A stretch of DNA of 64,000 nt from Christiangramia bathymodioli (GCA_009735695.1 SRSL01000004.1:1-64000); one strand, 5' to 3'. Numbered from the stretch's first letter, positions 50,382 through 60,928 are shown. Made by a program: numbers and translations. The notes: generated by a model from the sequence alone, not told the origin.

Positions 50382-51389
50382 ATGACTGAAGGGAATTTTG
50401 TTGATTACGTAAAAATTCATGTTTTCTCCGGAAAAGGAGGGAAGGGCTCTGCTCACCTTCACCGGGAAAAATATATAGCGAAAGGTGGGCCCGATGGAGG
50501 AGATGGTGGTCGTGGTGGACACGTGATTATTAAAGGAAACAAAAATCTCTGGACGCTGTTTCATTTAAAATTTAAACGCCACGTCAAGGCCGAACATGGT
50601 GGTGACGGCGGAAAACAACGCAGCACCGGTGCTGATGGATCTGATGAATATATCGAGGTGCCACTTGGTACCGTAATTCGCGATACAGATACTAATGAGA
50701 TCATCAAGGAGATCACGGAAGACGGCCAGGAATTCATCGTAGCCGAAGGAGGAATGGGAGGTCGCGGAAACTGGCATTTCAAAAGTAGCACAAACCAGAC
50801 CCCTCGTTATGCACAACCTGGAATCCCGGGTGAAGAAAAAGATATTACCCTGGAATTAAAAGTTCTGGCCGATGTTGGCCTGGTAGGATTTCCGAATGCT
50901 GGTAAGTCTACATTATTATCTGTGATTACCGCGGCAAAGCCAAAGATCGCAGATTACGAGTTTACCACCTTGAAACCAAATCTTGGGATCGTAAAATATC
51001 GTGATTTTAAAACCTTTGTTATCGCTGATATTCCCGGAATTATAGAAGGAGCTGCTGAAGGAAAGGGACTTGGTCACCGATTCCTGAGACATATTGAAAG
51101 GAATTCTACCTTATTATTTCTCATCCCGGCAGATGCTCCGAGTATCAAAGAGCAGTATGAAATATTGCTTGATGAGCTTCGACGGTATAATCCTGAACTG
51201 ATGGATAAGGACCGGCTTATTGCGATCTCAAAAAGTGACCTTCTGGATGCCGAATTGAAGGAAGAACTCGCGAGCGAACTGGATAAGGAGCTAAAAATGC
51301 CTTATATCTTTATTTCCTCGGTCGCTCAGCTCGGGCTTACGGAACTGAAGGACAAATTATGGGAAATGCTGAATAAGCAGCCTGTTTAA
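50382..51389 (+). CDS. obg: GTPase Obg
   Basis: 335 residues. A ribosome-associated GTPase linked to 50S assembly and growth control. The N-terminal Gly-rich Obg fold (1-158) includes '[19 protein letters not shown]' and '[14 protein letters not shown]'. The G domain has G1 'GFPNAGKST' (about 167-175), G3 'DIPGIIEGA' (about 213-221), and 'SKSDL'. The variable C-terminal domain is short. It is the last gene of the hpt-adk-obg operon. Confidence 0.95.
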   Translation: MTEGNFVDYVKIHVFSGKGGKGSAHLHREKYIAKGGPDGGDGGRGGHVIIKGNKNLWTLFHLKFKRHVKAEHGGDGGKQRSTGADGSDEYIEVPLGTVIRDTDTNEIIKEITEDGQEFIVAEGGMGGRGNWHFKSSTNQTPRYAQPGIPGEEKDITLELKVLADVGLVGFPNAGKSTLLSVITAAKPKIADYEFTTLKPNLGIVKYRDFKTFVIADIPGIIEGAAEGKGLGHRFLRHIERNSTLLFLIPADAPSIKEQYEILLDELRRYNPELMDKDRLIAISKSDLLDAELKEELASELDKELKMPYIFISSVAQLGLTELKDKLWEMLNKQPV

Positions 51390-51448
51390 ATCCTGTTAAA
51401 GCTTTAGGGTCTGGTTTTGTTTTTGCTTAATTTAAGTAAAAACCGAAT

Positions 51449-51970
51449 ATGAAACTCTTATCCAGAACCCTTCTGCTTGTTTTTGTTGTGGCCTGTAACT
51501 CTCCTCAGGCCGTATATGATTATGACGAAAACGTAAATTTTTCGAACTATTCCCAATACGCTTTATTTCCTGAATTTCGTACCGGATTAAGCCAGTTAGA
51601 TGAAGGAAGGCTTATCGAAAGTCTGAATACTCACATGCGGGAAAAGGGCTTTTCAAGATCTTCAAGCCCCGGGATCTATGTAAATGTTTACGTGGAGGAA
51701 TTTCAACGTGATAACCGCAGCCGGGTAGGTGTTGGAATAGGTGGTGGTGGAGGTAATGTTGGAGTAGGTGTTTCCGGCGGGATTCCAATAGGATCTATGG
51801 ATAATTATCTTAATTTGACATTCGACTTCATAGATGTGAAAGAGGATGCGCTAGTGTGGCAGGCCCAGGTAGAAACTCCCTTTAATCCAAATGCCACTCC
51901 GGAGCAAAGACAGGCTCAATTCAATAAAATCGTAGAGGAGGCCCTGCAAGGTTATCCTCCGAAAAAATAA
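51449..51970 (+). CDS. DUF4136 lipoprotein
   Basis: 173 residues. The lipobox is in 'LVFVVACNS' (Cys about 16), so it is a probable membrane-anchored lipoprotein. The mature domain has the DUF4136 pattern: 'NYSQYALFPE', 'GIYVNVYVEE', a Gly/Val-rich loop, and 'LNLTFDFIDVKEDALVWQAQ'. Its function is unknown. It is a single gene ending at a strong bidirectional terminator. Confidence 0.82.
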   Translation: MKLLSRTLLLVFVVACNSPQAVYDYDENVNFSNYSQYALFPEFRTGLSQLDEGRLIESLNTHMREKGFSRSSSPGIYVNVYVEEFQRDNRSRVGVGIGGGGGNVGVGVSGGIPIGSMDNYLNLTFDFIDVKEDALVWQAQVETPFNPNATPEQRQAQFNKIVEEALQGYPPKK

Positions 51971-51995
51971 TTAAGACTTCTATAGAGATAAATAA

Positions 51996-52022
51996 AAAAC
52001 CCCATGCAATGCATGGGGTTTT
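51996..52022. terminator. Bidirectional terminator
   Basis: AAAACCCCATGC, loop AAT, GCATGGGGTTTT, between the convergent DUF4136 gene and the TPR/OmpA gene. Confidence 0.85.
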
Positions 52023-52060
52023 CCAGTTTTAGGTTGGTTAGTTAGTATCGGTTAGAAAAT

Positions 52061-53722
52061 CTAGTTTTCTTCCTCGTTTTCCATTTCTGTATTAGATCCA
52101 GAACCGTTGTTAGATACCACGAAGGTACTTCTACGGTTTTTAGCGTACTGCTCTTCAGTACACATATTAGGCTTGGTACAGTCATTTACCGGTCTGCTTT
52201 CACCAAATCCTTCAGAAGTCAATCTGCTTCTGTCAATACCTTTATTTACAAGGTAATCTACAGTTGAAGCTGCTCTTCTTTGTGAAAGGTCCATGTTGTA
52301 TTTATCGGTACCTCTTGCATCTGCATGAGATTCTACCTTCACTTTAATGCTTGGGTATTGTTTCATGTAGGTTACAACAGAGTCAAGTACTGGCTCAGAT
52401 TCTGGTTTAATGGTAGACTTGTCAAAATCGAAGTAGATCTTGCTTCCATCAACCGGAATAGTTGGAAGACCAGAAGTTGGATCGGTCTTGGTAGGAGCCT
52501 TAATGATCTCGTTTTCTTCTCTAACGAACTGGTAAAGGTTGTCAGTACCTCTTCTGTTAGATGCAAAGAATCCTTTTTCGTCTCCTTCTCTGATTACGAA
52601 AGCAAAGTCATCATGACCTCCGTTAATTGAACCTCCAAGGTTTTCAACCTCAGAAAAGTCACCTTCAGTACGGAAGATATCCATATTACCAAATCCCTGG
52701 TGTCCGTCAGAAGAGAAGTAAAGTACTCCCTCTTCACTGATGAATGGGAATTGTTCTCTATAAGGTGTGTTAACTCCAGGCCCAAGGTTTTGAGGAGTTC
52801 CGTAGGTGCCATCTGCATTTACATCTACAACGTACAGGTCAAATGATCCGCTTCCGCCTGGCATATCACTGGCGAAATACAGTTTAGAACCATCTGCACT
52901 TAAAGTTGGGTGCTCAACCGAATAATCTTCACTGCTGAAAGGCAGTTTTTGAATATTGGCCCACTCTCCGTCAACATTTTCGGCACGGTAAAGACTGATG
53001 TGTGCAATACGCATTCCTTCTTCGTTCTTCACACGGTCTTCGTTGGTTCTGTCAAAAAACATAACCATTCCGTCCTGGCTGAAAGTAGCCGAACTTTCGT
53101 GCTCATCGGTATTGATCGCATCAGAAAATAGAACGATATCGCTCAATTCTCCCTCGTCGTTCATTTCAGCGCTGTAAAGGTCCAGAGTTGGAAGTTTGTT
53201 CCATGGATAGATTGGGCGCTCCTGGTTTCTTGTAGAAGCAAAAGCTACCCGGTTATCTCCGTAGAACGCAATTCCGAAGTCTGAAGAAGACGCGTTATTG
53301 ATGATCTGGTCATACTGGAATTTATGCGGAACCAGGGTATCCAGTTCTTCAGCAAATTCTTCATGATTCCAGGATGCACCAGTCACTTCATTCATATACT
53401 CATCGGCCTTCACATAGTTGCCATTAGCCATTAAGGCATGAGCATACCTGAATTTATACTGGTCTTCTACATTTCCTGAATGTCTCAGGAAAAGTAATTC
53501 ATACACCTCGGCAGCATTAGCCATCTGGTTGGTGTAGAAGTAAGAGTCTCCTAGATTCTGAAGAACCTCCTGAGACTTGTTGTTTACGTTCTCATAAGCA
53601 TCTGCGGCATCAACGTAGGCAGCCTGGGCGAAAAACTTGTTTCCATCCCGGATATCCGACTTCTGTGCAAAGGCAGAAACGCTTAAAGAAATTATTAAAA
53701 GTGTACTATATAATTTTTTCAT
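52061..53722 (-). CDS. TPR / PD40 beta-propeller / OmpA-domain outer-membrane-associated protein
   Basis: 553 residues with a signal peptide (about 1-19, 'SVSAFAQ'). TPR-like helices span about 25-125. WD40-like PD40 repeats ('SSATFSQDGMVMFFD', 'HPTLSADGSKLYFASDMPGG', 'FPFISEEGVLYFSSDGHQG') span about 150-390. The C-terminal OmpA domain (about 425-535: 'IYFDFDKSTIKPES', 'SHADARGTDKYN') binds peptidoglycan. The layout matches PorE-like T9SS accessory proteins. It is the last gene of a three-gene operon with a PorP/SprF protein and a type B T9SS cargo, and probably helps anchor or export that cargo. Confidence 0.88.
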   Translation of the reverse strand: MKKLYSTLLIISLSVSAFAQKSDIRDGNKFFAQAAYVDAADAYENVNNKSQEVLQNLGDSYFYTNQMANAAEVYELLFLRHSGNVEDQYKFRYAHALMANGNYVKADEYMNEVTGASWNHEEFAEELDTLVPHKFQYDQIINNASSSDFGIAFYGDNRVAFASTRNQERPIYPWNKLPTLDLYSAEMNDEGELSDIVLFSDAINTDEHESSATFSQDGMVMFFDRTNEDRVKNEEGMRIAHISLYRAENVDGEWANIQKLPFSSEDYSVEHPTLSADGSKLYFASDMPGGSGSFDLYVVDVNADGTYGTPQNLGPGVNTPYREQFPFISEEGVLYFSSDGHQGFGNMDIFRTEGDFSEVENLGGSINGGHDDFAFVIREGDEKGFFASNRRGTDNLYQFVREENEIIKAPTKTDPTSGLPTIPVDGSKIYFDFDKSTIKPESEPVLDSVVTYMKQYPSIKVKVESHADARGTDKYNMDLSQRRAASTVDYLVNKGIDRSRLTSEGFGESRPVNDCTKPNMCTEEQYAKNRRSTFVVSNNGSGSNTEMENEEEN

Positions 53723-53734
53723 GTTAGTCGGGTT

Positions 53735-54667
53735 TTAGAAGAATCTAGGTGATTTGTCGTATCCTTTTTTAAGACCGAATAGATCAAGATCGAATAATAA
53801 CATGATCTCGTGTGATCCGTCTCTACTAAGGTCGTAGGTTGGATAATCGTAAGCGTAACCAATTCTTAGGGCTGGAGAAATTCTGAAATTCACCAATCCT
53901 GTCACGGTTTCGTCAAAACGGTAACCAACTCCGGCTTCCAGGCGATCGTAAAGCAATACGTTTGCATTCACATCTATTGAAAGCGGTGCACCTTGAACTC
54001 CTCTGGCCATAAAAGATGGCTTAAGTTTGAAGTTGTCGCTGATTCCAAACACATACCCCCCTGTAAGGTAGTAGTGAATTTCCTCGGTTCCTCGGTTCAA
54101 AAGCCCTTGATTGTTCTCTACATACTCTGAAGTGAACAGGTTAGGAGCTGATACCCCTAAATAGTGCTTGTCTCCAAACCAGAAGGCACCAACCCCAAAT
54201 ACTGGGAACACCTCATTTTGATTCTCAAAAGCGGGATCGTTAGGATCGTTAAGATCTAAACCAGCGATGTTAGCATCCCAGGTTGTTAAACCTGCCTTTG
54301 CTCCGAATGATAATTTGGTTTTTTCTCCAGCCGGGATCACATATGCGAAATCTGCAGTGATGTTGTTTTCCTTGATCCAGCCTCCAATTTCATCGTGAAC
54401 AACGGTCAATCCTAATTCAACGCGCTCGCTTATTGGGGTGTGGGCGAAGAAGTTGAAGGTACGTGGTGCACCTTCAACATCTGTCCATTGAGCTCTATAG
54501 ATTCCTCCCATATCCAGCATACCAGGTTCATCGGTAGCGTAGGCCGGGTTAATCACACTCATGTTGTACATGTACTGAGTGAAAAGGGGATCTTGCTGAG
54601 ACATACCTTTTATTGAAAAAAGGATAATGCCTGCGAATATTAAATATTTTGTGATTCTTTTTTTCAT
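53735..54667 (-). CDS. PorP/SprF family type IX secretion membrane protein
   Basis: 310 residues with a signal peptide (about 1-23). The family hallmark 'QQDPLFTQYMYNMSVINPAYA' region opens the mature protein at about 24-44, followed by outer-membrane beta strands and a final 'EIMLLFDLDLFGLKKGYDKS'. SprF-type proteins pair with a specific type B cargo encoded just upstream, as SprF does with SprB in gliding. Here the partner should be the 1716-residue protein 23 bp upstream. Confidence 0.92.
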   Translation of the reverse strand: MKKRITKYLIFAGIILFSIKGMSQQDPLFTQYMYNMSVINPAYATDEPGMLDMGGIYRAQWTDVEGAPRTFNFFAHTPISERVELGLTVVHDEIGGWIKENNITADFAYVIPAGEKTKLSFGAKAGLTTWDANIAGLDLNDPNDPAFENQNEVFPVFGVGAFWFGDKHYLGVSAPNLFTSEYVENNQGLLNRGTEEIHYYLTGGYVFGISDNFKLKPSFMARGVQGAPLSIDVNANVLLYDRLEAGVGYRFDETVTGLVNFRISPALRIGYAYDYPTYDLSRDGSHEIMLLFDLDLFGLKKGYDKSPRFF

Positions 54668-54690
54668 TACTGTTTCGTGTTTATCCTTTA

Positions 54691-57600
54691 TTATCTACTT
54701 AAGTATACTTTTCCTCTTCTTGGAGAAGTAACCCCGTCATTGAAGTCAAGTAGGTAGAAATAGACTCCAACTGGTAATGTATCATCGCCTAATGCTCCAG
54801 ACTCGGTGGCAGTACCATCCCATTCTGGTGTGTTGGCGTTTCCTTTGTATACCACTTTACCCCAACGGTTGTAGATCTCAATAGTATAATTAGGATATTC
54901 TCGTTCTATATTCTCGATATCGAAAACGTCGTTCTTACCGTCGCCATTCGGTGAAATTCCTTCTGGGAATAGTAACGGACATTCTTCGATAGTTACGCTT
55001 ACGGCCAGTCTAGCTGAACTGTCACAATCTGTTTCCGGATCGTAAAGAGATGCGTAGTAAGTTACACCGTCCTGAAGAGGAGTACCAGTGCTTAAAGACT
55101 CTGTTCCATCTGCAGATGAATACCAGGTTACATTTGATGTCTGGTCTACCGCATCGTTAAGATCGGCGATAGTTGCATCGTCGTACTCACAGAATACCGG
55201 ATTGGCATCATCGATTGTTGGTGTTCCTGGATCATTGATCGTAACGGTGAAAGCAGCTGCTTCAGACTCACATCCATCCTGCGGAGTGGTAGTCGCATAG
55301 TAAGTACCAGCAACAAGAGCCTCTTCTTCAGTCACCATCATGGTAAGATCTTCATCGCTATAGAATGTAAGAGTTGCATTTTCCGAGATCAGGTCAAGTC
55401 CTGTTGGATTCTGAATTGCACAGAAGCTTATGTCATTTAGTTCTGGTGCATCTGCCGCTTCAAGCACAGTGATAGTAAAAGTAGCTGAATCGTCTCCACA
55501 ATCGTTGATTGCAGTAACAGTGTAGGTTACTTCATATTCACCTGCTTCGAAAGCTGAAGGATCCATAAGTCCATCTGCGATAACCTCACCATCATAGGTG
55601 AATTCACCGTCCATATCTGCATCAGCAGAAAGGAACAGATAAAGATCCTGAATTCCAGCGTTCATACAAACGTCGAATTCCATATCATCTCCTGCGTATG
55701 CAGCATCGGTAACAGTGATAGAGAATGTGGTAGTTCCCTGAGAACAGCCTTCTCTTCTAACGGTGTAGGTGATATCATAAGTTCCCTCGCCAACTACTGA
55801 TGGATCAAAAGTTCCATCTTCGTATCCTGCAAAGCTTCCACCTTCAAGAGTTCCGCCTACCAGGTAATCTGAAAGATTAACAGCATCGTCGCTCAAGCAA
55901 AGACTTTGGTCACCTGGCTGATCGATTTCTATAACATCAGCTGGGAAAATAGAAGCGGTTAAAGTAACTGAAGACTCACATCCTCCTTCAGAAGTTAATG
56001 TATAAACAGTAGAGAAATCTCCTAGACCGTCTTCGTCAGCTTGGTAAGCATTTATTACTTGCTGAATGCTTGGATTAAAGGTTCCATTTCTGGCAACGCC
56101 TTCGTCTAATAGATCAAGGTAGAAATTCCTAACACTTGCATTATCCGGGAATAATTCCTGAACATCCAATTCACAAACATCAGATGTGGTGTCGGTTCCA
56201 ACATTCAGAGGATCTGAAACTGTAATGGTAAAGGTTGTTGAATCACTTCCAGTAGCGCATGTTGTAGTCTCGTCAACTGTGTAGGTAATAGTATAAGTGC
56301 CATTATCTACGGAGGTTGGATCAAACATGTTATCTGTGACACCTTCTCCTGTAAAGATGCCTCCAGGTGTAGCAGATGCATCATTATTAGCTAGTTCGCT
56401 TAGATCAATCGCTACTCCGTCTGAACAAGCATTGGTGATATCATCAAAGCTACCTGCATTCGCTGGTCCTTCAACACAGTCTGTAATTGTAACTGTTACG
56501 GTTGCTGAATCTTCACAAGTTCCGTTACTAACAGTATAAGTGAATGCTCCAGCAGCGTCGGTTGCAGGATCAAAAGTTCCATCCCCAGGACTCCAGGTTC
56601 CACCCTCTTCAGGGGTTCCTCCTAAAGCATCGAAAAGATCAATTGGATCATCAGTAGATAGAAGGTTTACTGTTGCGTCCTCTCCGGCATCAACGCCTTC
56701 AATCACATTAATTGTGAAAGTAGTTTCATCACTGCTGGTTACACAAGGTAAGCTGTCATCTACAGAATAAGTGATCGTGTAAGTGCCAGGTCCAATTGAT
56801 GGATCAAAGTTATTGTCGGTTACACCTTCTCCAGAGAAAGTTCCACCGATGGTAGCATCTGAATTATTATTGGTTAGATCGGTTAGATCTATCAGAGCTT
56901 CATTAGAGCAAACATCAGCAATGTCATCAAAATCACCAGCTTCACCAGGACCTTCTTCAATTACTCGAATTGTAAGATTTGTTGAATCTGTACAGCCATC
57001 AGTTGTAGTAATGGTGTAGGTGACGGTAAAGTCTCCTAATCCATCTGTATCGTTCTGAAATTCATTAATGATTTGCGCAATTGTAGGACTAAAAGTTCCG
57101 GTTCTTGATACCCCATTATCTAATAGATTTAGATAATATTTTCTAACCTCGTCATTTGAAGGGAATGTAGTCTGTACATCATCCTCACAAACAACTCCAG
57201 TATTATCATCACCAGCAGCTCCCTCACATTCGGTAGTGGATTCAACATTTACAGTTACGGTAGCTGAATCTTCACAAGTTCCGTTACTAACAGTATAAGT
57301 GAATGCTCCAGCAGCGTCGGTTGCAGGATCAAAAGTTCCATCTCCAGGACTCCAGGTTCCACCCTCTTCAGGGGTTCCTCCTAAAGCATCGAAAAGATCA
57401 ATTGGATCATCAGTAGATAGAAGGTTTACCGTTGCATCCTCTCCAGCATCAACGCCTTCAATCACAGTAATTGTGAAAGTAGTTTCATCGCTACTGGTTA
57501 CACAAGGTATGCTGTCATCTACAGAATAAGTGATCGTATATGTGCCAGGTCCAACTGATGGATCAAAGTTATTGTCGGTTACACCTTCTCCAGAGAAAGT

Positions 57601-59841
57601 TCCACCGATGGTAGCATCTGAATTATTATTGGTTAGATCGGTTAGATCTATCAGAGCTTCATTAGAACAAACCTCAGCAATATCATCAAAATCACCAGCT
57701 TCACCAGGACCTTCTTCAATTACTCGAATTGTAAGATTTGCTGAATCTGTACATCCTTCTGAAGTAGTAATGGTGTAGGTCACAGTAAAATCTCCTAAGC
57801 CATCCTCATCTGCCTGGTATTGAGAAATGATATTTGCAATAGATGGAGAAAAAGTTCCGTTCCTTTGAACTCCACTGTCTAAAAGGTTTAGGTAATATTT
57901 TCTAACTTCATCGTTAGATGGGAATGTAGCCTGTACGTCATTCTCACAAACTACTCCAGTGTTATCATCACCAGCAGCTCCTTCACATTCGGTATTGGTT
58001 TCAACATTTACAGTTACGGTAGCTGAATCTTCACAAACTCCATTACTAACAGTATAAGTGAAAGTTCCAGGTGTGTCGGTTGCAGGATCAAAAGTTCCAG
58101 CTCCAGGACTCCAGGTTCCTCCCTCCTCTGGGGTTCCTCCTAGCTCTCCGAATAGATCAATTGGATCGTCAGTTGGAAGAAGATCTACAGTTGCATCCTC
58201 TCCAGCATCAGGAGATGGATTAACGGTGATCTCTATCGAGGCCTCATCAGTACATGAACCGTCAGTAACTGTATAAGTTAGTCCATAGGTTTGAGGTAGA
58301 CTTCCTGATAATAAATCATTTTGATACTGTGCGTATACGAAAGCAGGATCTGGTGAAAAGGTACCATCAGTATCTCTGCCTTCTAACAATGCTGTAATCT
58401 CATCAACAAACTCAGCGGGATTTTCTAAATCTGAACTACATAGAGTTTCAGAAATATCGCTACCGGCATTGGCCTCATCAACAGAAATAGTAAAAGTAGT
58501 TGAATCGCTTCCTGTAGTACAAGGAGCACTAGTCTCATCTACAGTGTAGGTGATCTCATAATCTCCTTCACCAATAGATGGGTCAAATTGATTTCCAGTA
58601 ACTCCGGCTCCTGAAAAAGTTCCACCAGCGGTAGCTTCAGAATCATTGTTTGTCAATGCAGTTAGATCGATCATCATATCATCTGCACATACATCTGAAA
58701 TGTCATCAAAATCACCAGCATTAGCAGGAGTCTCTTCGATTACGCTTATAGTAAGGTCTACAGAATCTTGGCAATCATCTTCACCAATCGTATAAGTCAC
58801 AGTAAAGTCTCCAAGACCATCTGAATCTGCCTGGTATTGAGAAACAATTGCTGAGATAGAAGGACTGAATGTTCCGTTAGTAGGAACACCTGCTTCCAAA
58901 AGATCTAGGTAAAAGTTTCTAACCGCATCGTTTGATGGAAATGTCGCCTGAACATCAGGAAAGCAAACTGTTCCGATGGCATCCTCTCCCGCATCTGGAC
59001 CTTCGGTAATTGTTACAGTAACCGGAGTTCTATCTTGGCTCTCACATGGAGGCAGGGATGAGTTGGTTCTATTTACAATTCGTGATGCGTAATAAGTTGC
59101 ACCATCCATCAAAGGAGTAGAAGGGTCAAGGAATGGATTGGAAGTAGCGGTGCTATACCATCTGTTAATTCCTTGTGCTTCCAGGTCTGCAATAGTGGCA
59201 CCTTCACAGTAAACCTGAGCTGCTTCGGCTGCCGGAGCAGTAGCCAGAATTGGGTTGTACTGCACAGCGATTCTTGAAGAATACTGGCACGAACTCGCAG
59301 GATCATCCTGACCTATGAAATAGCTATTACCGTCAACAAGTACGGTGCTATCTGCTAATTCATTGGTTCCGAACTCGTCATCCTGTCCGTACACATTTAT
59401 GTCGTAACCGGCAACTGAAGGAACCACAAGTGTTTTTAATTCTCCAACCGTGGTTACATCAGAGGAGCTGTATTCACATGGTTCATAAAAGTTTCCGAAG
59501 GTAGTACTTGGCGGTCCTAAATCATCTACGGTTACGGTTACTTCCTGTCTGGAAGTACAGTCCCCGGAATTATTTCCGGCAAAATATGAACCATCTTGAA
59601 GAATTTCGTCACTTGGAATTGGCACTGTTGAAGTTGCTGTACGGTACCATCGTACTCCGTCTCCGTTAGGATTCGCTTGTAGGTCTGAAACCCGGGAAAG
59701 GTAGCAGAAGCTCTGCGCTTCGTCTCCCGAGTCTAGTGTGGGACAATTTTGGGCTTGGGCCGCTGGTAAATTCCCAACAAATAGAATAAAGGCGAAAAGG
59801 AACCAATTAATTCCCTTCCTCCTAAAAGTAAAATTTTGCAT
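54691..59841 (-). CDS. Giant T9SS type B cargo (gliding-motility-associated C-terminal domain) surface protein
   Basis: 1716 residues. A signal peptide (about 1-30, 'LPAAQAQ') leads into Ig-like domains rich in Thr/Asp/Ser with regularly spaced cysteines. The middle consists of repeating modules: three copies of a 253-residue unit, the last two nearly identical. The C-terminal ~90 residues are a CHU_C/type B T9SS signal: 'FPEGISPNGDGKNDVFDIEN', 'IEIYNRWGKVVYKG', 'GVYFYLLDF'. Such proteins are adhesins moved on the surface or released. It is the first gene of the operon with the SprF-like and OmpA-like proteins. No catalytic domain was recognised. Confidence 0.92.
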   Translation of the reverse strand: MQNFTFRRKGINWFLFAFILFVGNLPAAQAQNCPTLDSGDEAQSFCYLSRVSDLQANPNGDGVRWYRTATSTVPIPSDEILQDGSYFAGNNSGDCTSRQEVTVTVDDLGPPSTTFGNFYEPCEYSSSDVTTVGELKTLVVPSVAGYDINVYGQDDEFGTNELADSTVLVDGNSYFIGQDDPASSCQYSSRIAVQYNPILATAPAAEAAQVYCEGATIADLEAQGINRWYSTATSNPFLDPSTPLMDGATYYASRIVNRTNSSLPPCESQDRTPVTVTITEGPDAGEDAIGTVCFPDVQATFPSNDAVRNFYLDLLEAGVPTNGTFSPSISAIVSQYQADSDGLGDFTVTYTIGEDDCQDSVDLTISVIEETPANAGDFDDISDVCADDMMIDLTALTNNDSEATAGGTFSGAGVTGNQFDPSIGEGDYEITYTVDETSAPCTTGSDSTTFTISVDEANAGSDISETLCSSDLENPAEFVDEITALLEGRDTDGTFSPDPAFVYAQYQNDLLSGSLPQTYGLTYTVTDGSCTDEASIEITVNPSPDAGEDATVDLLPTDDPIDLFGELGGTPEEGGTWSPGAGTFDPATDTPGTFTYTVSNGVCEDSATVTVNVETNTECEGAAGDDNTGVVCENDVQATFPSNDEVRKYYLNLLDSGVQRNGTFSPSIANIISQYQADEDGLGDFTVTYTITTSEGCTDSANLTIRVIEEGPGEAGDFDDIAEVCSNEALIDLTDLTNNNSDATIGGTFSGEGVTDNNFDPSVGPGTYTITYSVDDSIPCVTSSDETTFTITVIEGVDAGEDATVNLLSTDDPIDLFDALGGTPEEGGTWSPGDGTFDPATDAAGAFTYTVSNGTCEDSATVTVNVESTTECEGAAGDDNTGVVCEDDVQTTFPSNDEVRKYYLNLLDNGVSRTGTFSPTIAQIINEFQNDTDGLGDFTVTYTITTTDGCTDSTNLTIRVIEEGPGEAGDFDDIADVCSNEALIDLTDLTNNNSDATIGGTFSGEGVTDNNFDPSIGPGTYTITYSVDDSLPCVTSSDETTFTINVIEGVDAGEDATVNLLSTDDPIDLFDALGGTPEEGGTWSPGDGTFDPATDAAGAFTYTVSNGTCEDSATVTVTITDCVEGPANAGSFDDITNACSDGVAIDLSELANNDASATPGGIFTGEGVTDNMFDPTSVDNGTYTITYTVDETTTCATGSDSTTFTITVSDPLNVGTDTTSDVCELDVQELFPDNASVRNFYLDLLDEGVARNGTFNPSIQQVINAYQADEDGLGDFSTVYTLTSEGGCESSVTLTASIFPADVIEIDQPGDQSLCLSDDAVNLSDYLVGGTLEGGSFAGYEDGTFDPSVVGEGTYDITYTVRREGCSQGTTTFSITVTDAAYAGDDMEFDVCMNAGIQDLYLFLSADADMDGEFTYDGEVIADGLMDPSAFEAGEYEVTYTVTAINDCGDDSATFTITVLEAADAPELNDISFCAIQNPTGLDLISENATLTFYSDEDLTMMVTEEEALVAGTYYATTTPQDGCESEAAAFTVTINDPGTPTIDDANPVFCEYDDATIADLNDAVDQTSNVTWYSSADGTESLSTGTPLQDGVTYYASLYDPETDCDSSARLAVSVTIEECPLLFPEGISPNGDGKNDVFDIENIEREYPNYTIEIYNRWGKVVYKGNANTPEWDGTATESGALGDDTLPVGVYFYLLDFNDGVTSPRRGKVYLSR
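56472..57230 (-). repeat. 759-bp tandem coding repeat, second near-identical copy
   Basis: It encodes 253 residues from 'CEGAAGDDNTGVVCEDD' to the next module boundary. It is nearly identical in DNA to the adjoining 57231-57989 unit, most strikingly across 'GEDATVNLLSTDDPIDLFDA' and 'TIGGTFSGEGVTDNNFDPS'. Boundaries are approximate. Confidence 0.75.
57231..57989 (-). repeat. 759-bp tandem coding repeat, first near-identical copy
   Basis: The same unit as the one at 56472. A third, more diverged copy lies a further 759 bp upstream in the gene (58 kb). Exact 253-codon spacing keeps the reading frame. Boundaries are approximate. Confidence 0.75.
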
Positions 59842-60023
59842 AGGCTAGGTGTTAAATTCAAAATTATTATTCGGTTAAAACTCAATAAAAGTTGCACAAA
59901 TATTAAAATAATTTTTAATATGCCGAGTTGTTTTAGGTAACATCTTAACAATAATTAGCATTTTAAGCTAAATAGACTCGAACAGAGGGCTCTATAGTGG
60001 CTAAATTTAAGAAATTTTTATTT

Positions 60024-60902
60024 ATGTTAACAAATTTAAGGCAGATCGTCGGTATAATATACCTCTTTGTAGGTACGGCAGTAGCTCAGCAAAATTTAAA
60101 TGAGGCAAAAAAAAATCTCATTGAGGGAAAAATTGAAGATGCGAGGGAATTATTTCTTCAATATGATGAGAATTTGGAAGCTGTTGAATATTTAGGAGAT
60201 ATTGCCAGTTTCGAGAAAGATTGGGATACGGCTATCGATTACTATGAGAAATTAGTTGATGAGGAGCCTAATAATGCCATGTATAATTTCAAGTTAGGAG
60301 GGGCTATGGGAATGAAAGCTTACTACGGTTCTAAATTTCAGGCAGCTCTTCTTCTAACCGATGTCAAAAATTATTTGAAAAAAGCTGCAGAGCTTGACCC
60401 AAAGCACGCAGAGACAAGAAGGGCTTTGGTGGAGCTTTATATGCAAATTCCAGGTTTCATTGGAGGAAGTAAAACAATTGCTGAAAGTTACGCATCAGAT
60501 CTGGATCGAATAAATGAAGTTGACGCTTTGCTTGCCGACGCTTACATCTATAAAATTGAAGGTTACCGCGATCTGGCTAAAACAAAGTACGAAGAAGCAA
60601 TAAGAACGGCCGTTAGAAAACCCCAACTTATAACCCGAAATTACCTGAATTATGAACTTGGAGAGGCTGCGGCCAATTATGAAATCCAGTTGAAGGAAGG
60701 GAGGCAGCTCCTTCAGGAATATATAAACGATTATGGCTATCAAGACCTGAAGTCTCCTGCCTGGGCATACCTAAGATTGGCTCAGATTGAAAGATCGCTC
60801 AAAAATCAGCAGGCGGCATTGGCCCATATTGAAAAATCACTGGCTATTGAACCAGGTTTTGAGAAAGCCCTGGTTGAAAAACAAAAAATTCAGCGATTGT
60901 AA
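60024..60902 (+). CDS. Exported TPR-repeat protein
   Basis: 292 residues with a signal peptide (about 1-21, 'LFVGTAVAQQ'). Tetratricopeptide-like helices occur at about 22-120 ('AVEYLGDIASFEKDWDTAID', 'YYEKLVDEEPNNAMYNFKLG') and again at about 235-290 ('PAWAYLRLAQIERSLKNQQA', 'ALAHIEKSLAIEPGFEKAL'). It probably acts as a periplasmic protein-protein scaffold. The ATG at 60024 begins a clean signal peptide; an in-frame GTG at 59997 would add nine residues (MAKFKKFLF) and cannot be excluded. It diverges from the giant surface-protein gene. Confidence 0.8.
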   Translation: MLTNLRQIVGIIYLFVGTAVAQQNLNEAKKNLIEGKIEDARELFLQYDENLEAVEYLGDIASFEKDWDTAIDYYEKLVDEEPNNAMYNFKLGGAMGMKAYYGSKFQAALLLTDVKNYLKKAAELDPKHAETRRALVELYMQIPGFIGGSKTIAESYASDLDRINEVDALLADAYIYKIEGYRDLAKTKYEEAIRTAVRKPQLITRNYLNYELGEAAANYEIQLKEGRQLLQEYINDYGYQDLKSPAWAYLRLAQIERSLKNQQAALAHIEKSLAIEPGFEKALVEKQKIQRL

Positions 60903-60928
60903 TTCCTTTTATAGCTTTATCAAACTCC

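Noticed and set aside
55088-58276. Series of 70-82-codon frames on the plus strand opposite the giant type B cargo gene
   Set aside because: They recur at the 759-bp repeat period and are low-complexity Ser/Pro/Val readings of the reverse strand.
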